This document shows positions 7,494 to 14,220 of a stretch of 14,220 nucleotides of DNA, piece after piece. The notes under the pieces were generated by a model. The model did no database searches. It was given only the letters and a program-made list of their open reading frames with translations, and was not told the DNA's origin. The stretch covers positions 1-14,220 of the forward strand of contig JAIVFH010000570.1 in NCBI GenBank assembly GCA_025765595.1. The letters are read 5' to 3'. Each line of letters starts with the position of its first letter. The first letter of the stretch is position 1. A program made the translations under genes and the position numbers. Source of the DNA: Obelidium mucronatum (lineage: Eukaryota; Chytridiomycota; Chytridiomycetes; Chytridiales; Chytriomycetaceae).

Positions 7494-7629
7494 CGGTTGG
7501 CGCAGCAGCCATTGGCCGACGCCTCGGAGCAGACTGAACGGCACCTAGTCCAGGGACAACAATCTGGGCTTGTGAGCCGGAGGCCTGGGTTGACGGCGGC
7601 GGCACAAAAGTGGAAGGTGCAAACTGCAT
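7456..7629 (-). other. Overlapping upstream ORF at the U1A/U2B'' gene
   Basis: A 57-codon frame starts at the ATG 7629-7627 (MQFAPSTFVPPPSTQASGSQ) and stops at 7456, overlapping the first 38 bases of the U1A/U2B'' coding region in another frame. Its Pro/Ala/Ser-rich composition looks protein-like. Removing one G just before the ATG at 7493 would fuse it to the RRM protein as a 45-residue extension. It may be a sequence indel, a regulatory upstream ORF, or chance. Note also that ATG-CAG here sits in a T-rich context ending in atgcag, which could be a splice acceptor of a leader intron. Confidence 0.35.
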
Positions 7630-7842
7630 TTAATTAAAAATAAAATAAATAAAATCAAGGTAAATCAAGACAAAGATAGAACAAGTAACAGTGTGCACGA
7701 GAAAGTATCCAGTACGCGAGCAAATGGGCAACCGAGCTCCTGGGCTGTAGGTCGATGGATAGGAAAACATATCAAGCAGGGATACCCTCGCCACTCACAC
7801 ATACTCACTCACCGACCCCTTACTCTCATGTAGAACAACGCG
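7494..7842. promoter_or_regulatory. Divergent promoter region between U1A/U2B'' and VPS2
   Basis: A 349-bp gap between two divergent starts. The left half carries the upstream ORF described above and a T/A-rich stretch at 7628-7665. The right half has ccactcacacatactcactcaccg at 7791-7814, a pyrimidine/CA-rich leader just before VPS2. I recognise no specific regulator site. Confidence 0.35.
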
Positions 7843-8725
7843 ATGGACTTTATCTTTGGCCCTCGAAAAACTCCGGCGCAGAAGCTCAAAGAACACCAGC
7901 GCAGTCTGAACAAGGCCGTGAGGGATTTGGACCGTGAACGAACAAAACTTGAAGCACAAGAGAAGAAACTTATCGCTGATATTAAAAAGAGCGCAAAAGC
8001 AAACCAAATTGTACGCTGTTTCTCTGTGGCTGTTTTTGTATTCTGGTTCTAAGCGCTCACAACTGCACAGAATGCGTGCAAGATTATGGCGAAAGACCTC
8101 GTGCGTACTCGCAGATACATTCAGAAGTTCTACCAGATGAGGACTCAGTTGCAAGCTGTGGGTCTTCGAATCCAGGTGATGTTCGCTGGATTCCCAATCA
8201 AGAACTCATGTTTTTACAGACAATGAGTTCCAACCAAGCCATGGCTGATGCAATGAAAGGAGTTACGAAGGCTATGCGCTCAATGAACAAAGCCGTTAAC
8301 TTGCCGGAACTGACCAAGATAATGATGGACTTTGAGAAGGAGTCAGATATGATGGACATGAAGGAAGAAATGATGAATGATGCCATTGACGACGTGAGAG
8401 TCGTTATTTCTATTTGAGGGTTTTCCGAGCTTCTAATGAAGTATGCAACTGTCTGTCGTAGAACATCGACGAAGAAGATGACGAGTTTGAAAGTGACAAC
8501 ATTGTCAACCAAGTTTTGGATGAAATTGGAATCAACCTGAACCAATCGGTATTTTTTTTGAATACTAAATTCCCAACACTAATCAAGCGCGACATTAAAA
8601 CACAGTTGGTGGATGCTCCGGCCAATAAGCTTGGACAGAAGGCAGCAGCCCAACCAATGGAAGAACCTATGCTTGCAGGAGATGCGTCTCTACAAGAGCG
8701 CCTAAACAATCTTCGCCGCGATTGA
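7843..8725 (+). CDS. VPS2: ESCRT-III subunit VPS2/CHMP2A
   Basis: Exons 7843-8010, 8071-8175, 8220-8393, 8462-8548 and 8606-8725; introns of 60, 44, 68 and 57 nt; 217 residues, the usual length. The protein opens with MDFIFGPRKTPAQKLKEHQR, the family start, followed by a basic helical hairpin (REERTK-like and KKLIADIKKSAK segments), KDLVRTRRYIQKFYQMR, AMKGVTKAMRSMN and the KEEMMNDAIDD acidic helix. It ends in LQERLNNLRRD, the MIM1 motif read by the MIT domain of the Vps4 ATPase. Vps2 caps Snf7 filaments and recruits Vps4 during endosomal vesicle formation, cytokinesis and membrane repair. The 44-nt intron is the shortest in the window. Confidence 0.95.
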
Positions 8726-8741
8726 ACTCTGGTGATTTGAT

Positions 8742-8747
8742 ATTAAA
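8742..8747 (+). terminator. Variant poly(A) signal of VPS2
   Basis: ATTAAA 17 nt after the VPS2 stop, in a 117-bp gap before the next plus-strand start. Confidence 0.35.
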
Positions 8748-8842
8748 CAAAAGGCCTCTTTTTGATTGGCTCCTGTGGTTAAGTTTCGAGAAAGAGAACA
8801 AGTTCGAATTTCAGTTTTTATTAAAAATCAGTTTACAATTGA

Positions 8843-11800
8843 ATGCCAAATCCCCCGTTGGAAAAGAAGAACAACGCCGCTGAGTCGCAGCAGTTTCTTA
8901 CCTCGCACGTTGATGGCCACGCTGTTAGTACTGCCGAAGTTCACCCTGAGGCCGATCGCGTTGTTGCTCTAGAGCACAAAGTCGATTTTGGCGACCTTGA
9001 GTTTGGCAAAGGCGCAACCTCTGCAACGAATCCAAACTTTGAAATGCGCTCATTTTCTGTTAAATTGGATGGTCAAGGTACGACTGCTGCTCTGTTGGCT
9101 GTGGTTTGATTTTTACTGATCTGTTAAATTGATTTGACAGCGAGTATTGAGCACCAGATCGATATCCACGTTCAAGATCTGATCGAAGTGAATGATATTC
9201 ATGGTTTCTCGCTTTCTGACATCCTTGAAGGCTTGAAGTACGTCATGGACTACCGTATCCGTGGTGGCAAAATGAAGCACTTGAATCCCGAACTAATGAA
9301 GCGACTCATGGAAGCTTTGCTGCAGAACATGGGACATGAAGCTGGATCGCTCATGAAAAAAAGACCAACTGGTACAAATTTCATTGACTTTGGCCGATTT
9401 AATGACTTATTGTCGAATTGTAGCGGAATCTGACCTTGCATTCACTCTATTTGGAGAGTTCTTGGAAGAAGTAGAAGACTTTCGACGTGCAGTGGGGACA
9501 AAGTCGGCCACAGATTTGCGGCAGTCTTTGAACATTGACCGTCGCTGCCAACCGTACTCTACCAAGGAGCAAAGAGAAGATGCAGCTGCAATCTTGAATT
9601 TGCTCACAACTCGGTTTGTCCAATTTGAAGACTGGAGAGAACTTGTTCGCGCCGATGAGCAAGATGATGCAGAAGCATTAATCAAGGAGTACGCCCCACG
9701 TTTTAAAAACGAAGATGGGGTTCCAATCATGCCTCCTGCCGATGCAGATTTGTTTCCACCTCCAGGTTAGAATTTATTCTCTGATTTTGCTTTGTTGGCT
9801 GTGTCTCAAATCCTTTACCAGCGCTCTACTTTGACAAGAACAGCGAAAAATTGGCCCACATGTTTGGAAGTGATATTCGGACTGGTCTCCCTTCGGCCAA
9901 AGTTCCTATTCTTCAAGCCCATTATGGACCAAACACACTTCCCGCGCCGCCAAAACCATCAGCCCTCAAGATGTTGTGGACGCAGCTCACCGATTTTATG
10001 ATTATTATCTTGATTATTGCAGCCATCACAGAGTTTGCGATGGGAGACCCTGATCCTGCTGTTGTTTTGCTTGTCGTAGTCGTTTTGAACGTTATTATTG
10101 GGTTTTCTCAGGAGTGGCGTGCCAATCGTGCGTTGGAGGCTTTGTTGACCCTCAGTGTCCCTAAGGTAATTACAGCGTCGGCGTGTTTTTTTCCTGAATG
10201 GCTTCATTGTTAATCAAATTTCCCAGGCCACTGTTATTCGTGATGGCAAACAAGAAGTCATCGATTCAGCCGGATTAGTTCCAGGAGACTTGGTTGTTTT
10301 GGAAGAAGGAGAAGCTGTTCCTGCGGATCTTCGATTGTGTGAAGTTTCTCAATTAGATATTATTGAAGCGATTCTGACTGGTGAGAGTGTTGGAACGGAA
10401 AAGAGTATCAGAACAATCAGAAAAAGGGTACAAGTGTTTTGTTTTGGAATATGCATTTGCTGACACACCCATCTGCAGACAAGAAAGATTCCTCTCACCG
10501 ATTGCAAGGGTAGTGCCTTTATGACGACTGTTGTCGCCAGAGGTCGTGGAAAGGGTATCGTTGTTCGTACTGGAGAATCTACCGAAATTGGACGTATTTC
10601 TAAGGCCATTACTGGTGCAAAGAACGAAGAGACTCCAATTCAAAAGAAGCTCGCCACTTTGGGAAAGTGGCTTGTGTTTTTGGCAGTCTTCCTCTGTATA
10701 TTGGTTGTTATAATTGGTGTCTGTTACAAGCGTCCAGCTGTTGACATGGTCAAGGTTGGTTTGAGTTTGGCAGTTTCAGTTATTCCTGAAGGTCTTGTTG
10801 CCGTTGTGACTGGTGAGCGACAGCGATTTGTTTCTCTAATTTTATACTCAATTAAATTATCTTTTTTCAAGTTACAATGGCATTGGCTGTTAGTCGTATG
10901 GCTAAGCGTAACGCTATTGTTCGAAAGCTTCCATCTGTCGAAACGCTCGGCTCCGTCACCCACATTTGTTCAGACAAAACTGGTACTCTTACCGAAGGAA
11001 AGATGGGAGCTTCTGGAATTTGGACATCGGACAACTCGTTGTTTGTTTTCTCCCACCCACAAGCTGGTAAAGATGGCCATGTTGACGTTATGCGCCGCAC
11101 TCCTCTCGCCACTGCTCTATCTGACATAAATACCTATGCTGGAACCAAGGATGCGACTTTGGAGGTTGACATCGTCTGTTCAAAAATTATGAATGAAGCT
11201 CCAACGCACTTGGTTGTTGCATCTATGATTTCGTCTCTCTGTTGTAACGCTACTATTGAAAAGGACCCTGAAAACGAATCTGGATTCAAGTCTACTGGTG
11301 ATCCTACTGAAGTTGCTCTTGTTGTCGCATCACAAATTGCTGGTTTCTCAAAGAGTTATTTTGAAGGAAAAGTTGGCTTGGAAAAACTTGGAGAATATGC
11401 GTTTGACAGCGATCGTAAAATTATGAGTGTTTTGTATGGTCAACAAGATGGATTCACTGGGGCCGAAAAGTTTGGTCAAGGCGCTGCTTTCATTCTGGTT
11501 AAGGGAGCGCCTGAAGGTGTCTTGCATCGGTGTAAAAGCTACTTACCACCTGTTGATGATACTGCGGCTACTTCAGCTGCAGCTCGCGGTGATGGAAAAT
11601 GTGTCGACTTTTTGTCAGAGTTCCCTGCAGTTCAATTGACGGACGAGTATGCCAACTATATCTCAGCCAGAGCTGAATTCATGGCCGCTCAAGGATTGAG
11701 AGTGTTGGCATTGGCTATTCGTAAAGTTACAACCACTGATGCCAAGAGAATTATTGATTCCAAGAAGCAGTCTGAAGCTGAAAGCAACTTGACCTTTGTT

Positions 11801-13345
11801 GGTTTAATCGGACTGATTGACCCACCAAAGTAATCACTCTTACCATGACGTCACAAATACTTACTTGTTTCCTCTTTTAGGGCTGGAGTGAAGGAAAGTA
11901 TTGCTAAATGCAAACGGGCTGGTATTAAGGTCATCATGATTACCGGAGACCACGTCACTACCGCTGCCGCTATCGCCCGGAAATTGGGAATTGTCGATGA
12001 CGTGAATGTATGTGTTTCATCATTATTTTAAGTGGCTCACACATTTTTTTCCATAGAACCGTTGCATGAAAGGTCCCGAATTGGATCTTATTTCCGAGGA
12101 TGCTTTGGCCGACCTTAAACCGTTTCCTGTTGTCTTTGCCCGTGTCAGGTACAGTTAGTTGTTTTATTTTCAGTTTCACTTAATTTATGTTTTCAGTCCG
12201 GACAACAAATTGAAGATTGTTCGTGCGCTTCAAAGTCGTTTATATTCTGTCGCAATGACAGGAGATGGTGTCAATGACGCCCCTGCTATTAAAAAGGCCG
12301 ATGTCGGTGTTGCCATGGGAATTGGAGGTACCGAAATTACCAAGCAAGCCGCAGACATTGTTTTAGCAGACGACAACTTTTCGACCATCATTGAGGCGGT
12401 GCAAGAAGGACGACAAGTATTTGACAACATCAAGAAATTCATTGTGTATTTACTTTCTTGTAACTCCGCCGAAATTATGTTATTCCTTGCGTAAGTTTCA
12501 CGTCCTTGTTTGGAAATATTAGCATGGTGTTAAACATGATCACATTTTTTTAGTTCTACCCTCATTAACGTCGATATGCCTTTCACTACGATGCAAATTC
12601 TTTGGGCTAATATTATTGCTGATATCCCACCCGCCATGAGTCTGGGAGGTTGGTTCAACGGACTGACAATTTTGATGCCACTTAACGACAACTAAACGAT
12701 GCATACAGTGGAACCCGCTGAAAAGAATATTCTTGACAGACCACCAAGAATTCCAGGTCAAGGTGTTCTTGACAAAACAACTTGCGTTGTCATTATATTC
12801 CAAGGCCTTGTCCAGAGTATGGCCACATTGGCCATCTACTTGCTTTCTCAGAAGGGGGTCATTCCAGATGCTCCCACTCTTGGACAGCAACAAAGTCTTG
12901 CTTTCGTTTCTTTGACAACGATGCAATTGTTCCAGGCCTTTTTGTCACGAAGTGTTGAACTGAGTGTCTTTGTGACTGGTGTAACCGGCAACCTTTGGAT
13001 GATTGGAGCTTTCTTAACCAGTACCTTCTTTTTGCTAATTGGAATCTATATTCCAGGTTTGTTGTTTAGACTTTACCTTGCATATGCTAAGTTTTTTCTT
13101 TGGTTTTGAAAATGAATATAGGATTGGCGAACTGGCTTCAATTACAACCTATTTATTCGGGATGGGAAGCCGTGCTCGTTGCGGTTTTGATTCAAATTGT
13201 CATGAGTGAATGTATGAAGGTTGTTGTGAGGGAGGCCAGGAAACGTGAAGCTGCAGCTTACAGCGAGGATTCCCACTTGCGGCGTTTACCAGTAAATGGC
13301 ACCAAAAAGCAGCCATGGTGGAAGAAGCTGGTTGGTGGAAATTAG
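8843..13345 (+). CDS. P-type cation-transporting ATPase with long N-terminal extension
   Basis: Thirteen exons: 8843-9077, 9141-9371, 9424-9765, 9822-10165, 10227-10427, 10479-10812, 10872-11829, 11881-12007, 12057-12148, 12197-12490, 12554-12648, 12709-13056, 13122-13345; all introns GT-AG, 48-65 nt; 1274 residues. TGA directly precedes the ATG. Catalytic motifs are complete: TGES (435-438), CSDKTGTLT with Asp597, KGAPE (773-777), DPPK (879-882), TGDH (903-906), TGDGVNDAP (976-984). Ten membrane helices can be laid out. Helix 4 has IPEGL (553-557), helix 5 SCNSAE (N1044, E1047), helix 6 WANIIAD (N1072, D1076), the acidic ion site of type II pumps. Fungal ENA sodium pumps (type IID) usually lack PEGL, so a SERCA/PMR1-related, IIC-related or ACU-type K/Na-uptake pump is as likely. 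Residues 1-270 precede the usual cation-ATPase N-terminus and match nothing I recognise. Ion not determined. Confidence 0.9.
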
Positions 13346-13385
13346 TGTGATAATAGCTGGGATAATATAGCGTATATATTATATT

Positions 13386-13391
13386 AATAAA
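13386..13391 (+). terminator. Poly(A) signal of the P-type ATPase gene
   Basis: AATAAA 40 nt after the ATPase stop and 18 nt before the ECM29 start codon. Cleavage for the first gene must fall in or after the leader of the second. Confidence 0.5.
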
Positions 13392-13409
13392 TAATACGGC
13401 GTAAAGCGA

Positions 13410-14220
13410 ATGTCAACACCAACAACGCCCGCACCAACGGCAGAAAAAGAACTCGGTAATCAGCTCACATTCTTCCCAAATTCTTTGTCGCGAATCTAAC
13501 CTGCGACCTGTCAGCGCTTCTTGAGGCCGTCGAGCTCAAGCTTGCCGTAGCTGCAACCGACGCCCAGTTTGCACAAGTCGTTGCCCAGTTTCTGTGTCCA
13601 CTGCTCAGAAAACTGACATCGCCGTTTGCGCAGACGCAGCAGAAAGTGCTTGGGTTGTGCGGCCACGTTTCGAAGCGAGTGCGCGGAAAGAGCGGTGTTT
13701 TGCCGCTCAACGATCTGGTGGCCTTGTATTCCGAGGCTACAAATAATCTGCTTATTTCAATTACCCTCATGTACATTGAAATGGCTATCGAGTCTATTGG
13801 AAGTGCTGGCGAGGTATGTTGTGTAATTCAGGAGAGACGCGTGTTCTCAAAATCTCTCACTCAGAGCAACAATGAACTTGTCAAACACTGCTTTACTCTC
13901 GCAAGAAACATTTCCGCTCGAATTCCAGCGCATCAGCAAATTCTTTTCCATATTATAACTCCAATATTGGCTGCCATACCAGGAGAAGAGATCTTTCAAG
14001 CCAACTGATGCACCTCCCTTCCCAATTGATCCATTCAGATTTGAATCCGACCATTCACAAGACTATCGTTTCCTATTGACGAAATGGAGTGACTTTATTT
14101 TGTATTCCGTACCCCCTGCAGCTACACCTGCGGCTGAGGTTTTTGTTGCGTCTGGCTTGAGTCGTGTGACCACCTTGTTTTTAACAAAGGATGGTAAAGC
14201 GAAGTGGGCTAGAAACTCAA
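13410..14220 (+). CDS. ECM29: Proteasome adaptor/scaffold ECM29, N-terminal part, runs off right edge
   Basis: Exons 13410-13455, 13515-13813 and 13865 to beyond the window; introns of 59 and 51 nt. The start MSTPTTPAPTAEKEL splices into LLEAVELKLAVAATDAQFAQ, followed by FLCPLLRKLTSPFAQTQQKV and LCGHVSKRVRG, the opening HEAT-like helices of Ecm29. Exon 3 continues with HQQILFHIITPIL. Ecm29 links the 26S proteasome core and cap and ties proteasomes to membranes and motors. The frame of exon 3 ends in TGA at 14006-14008, but the next frame, open from 13959 to the window end, carries on in family style (DAPPFPIDPFRFESDHSQDY, later SGLSRVTTLFLTKDGKAKW). A one-base slip between 13959 and 14005 is needed, and no intron explains it. 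The call as ECM29 is good; whether the gene is intact is open. Confidence 0.75.

Noticed and set aside
8843..9765. A separate gene upstream of the ATPase
   Set aside because: The last exon of this part has no stop before a good donor, and splicing at 9765/9822 continues in frame into the ATPase, so one gene is the simpler model; transcript data should confirm.
9959..10207. Open minus-strand frames across the P-type ATPase exons
   Set aside because: Antisense shadows; the plus strand has complete catalytic motifs and consistent splicing.

Overview
The window looks like nuclear DNA of a fungus with a compact genome, quite possibly an early-diverging (zoosporic) one. The evidence is short spliceosomal introns (I place 32 in confident genes, 44 to 68 nt long, all GT-AG), very small intergenic gaps, AATAAA-type poly(A) signals, and typical fungal genes: a Pho80/PCL-like cyclin, VPS2, ECM29 and a fungal-type cation P-ATPase. 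The lineage is an inference; nothing here fixes it. No rRNA, tRNA, CRISPR array or intact transposon was seen.

Layout, left to right: (1) a partial cyclin-like gene on the minus strand, running off the left edge; (2) a five-exon gene on the plus strand that I read as the augmin subunit HAUS8/AUG8 (QWRF-type); (3) a tail-to-tail small coiled-coil gene on the minus strand with three exons; (4) head-to-head with it, 23 bp from start to start, an intronless MPPED-like metallophosphoesterase; (5) a 1-kb stretch with no secure gene but two possible small spliced genes, one per strand; (6) a minus-strand EXORDIUM/PHI-1-like gene ending in a Thr-rich linker and a Cys-rich tail, with a frame-broken N-terminal extension; (7) a minus-strand two-RRM U1A/U2B'' spliceosomal protein; (8) divergently, VPS2/CHMP2A (ESCRT-III); (9) a 13-exon P-type cation ATPase of about 1274 residues with an unrecognised N-terminal extension of about 270 residues; (10) the 5' part of the proteasome adaptor ECM29, cut by the right edge and with a one-base frame break.

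The genes do not form one pathway. They are ordinary eukaryotic neighbours for the cell cycle and spindle (cyclin, augmin), splicing (U1A/U2B''), membrane remodelling (VPS2), ion transport (P-ATPase), protein turnover (ECM29) and a probable wall or surface protein (EXO-like). The points most worth following up are the fungal augmin subunit, the ATPase N-terminal extension, the EXO-like protein's C-terminal architecture, and the cryptic small genes. Three places where the reading frame slips by one base suggest either sequence errors or real lesions.
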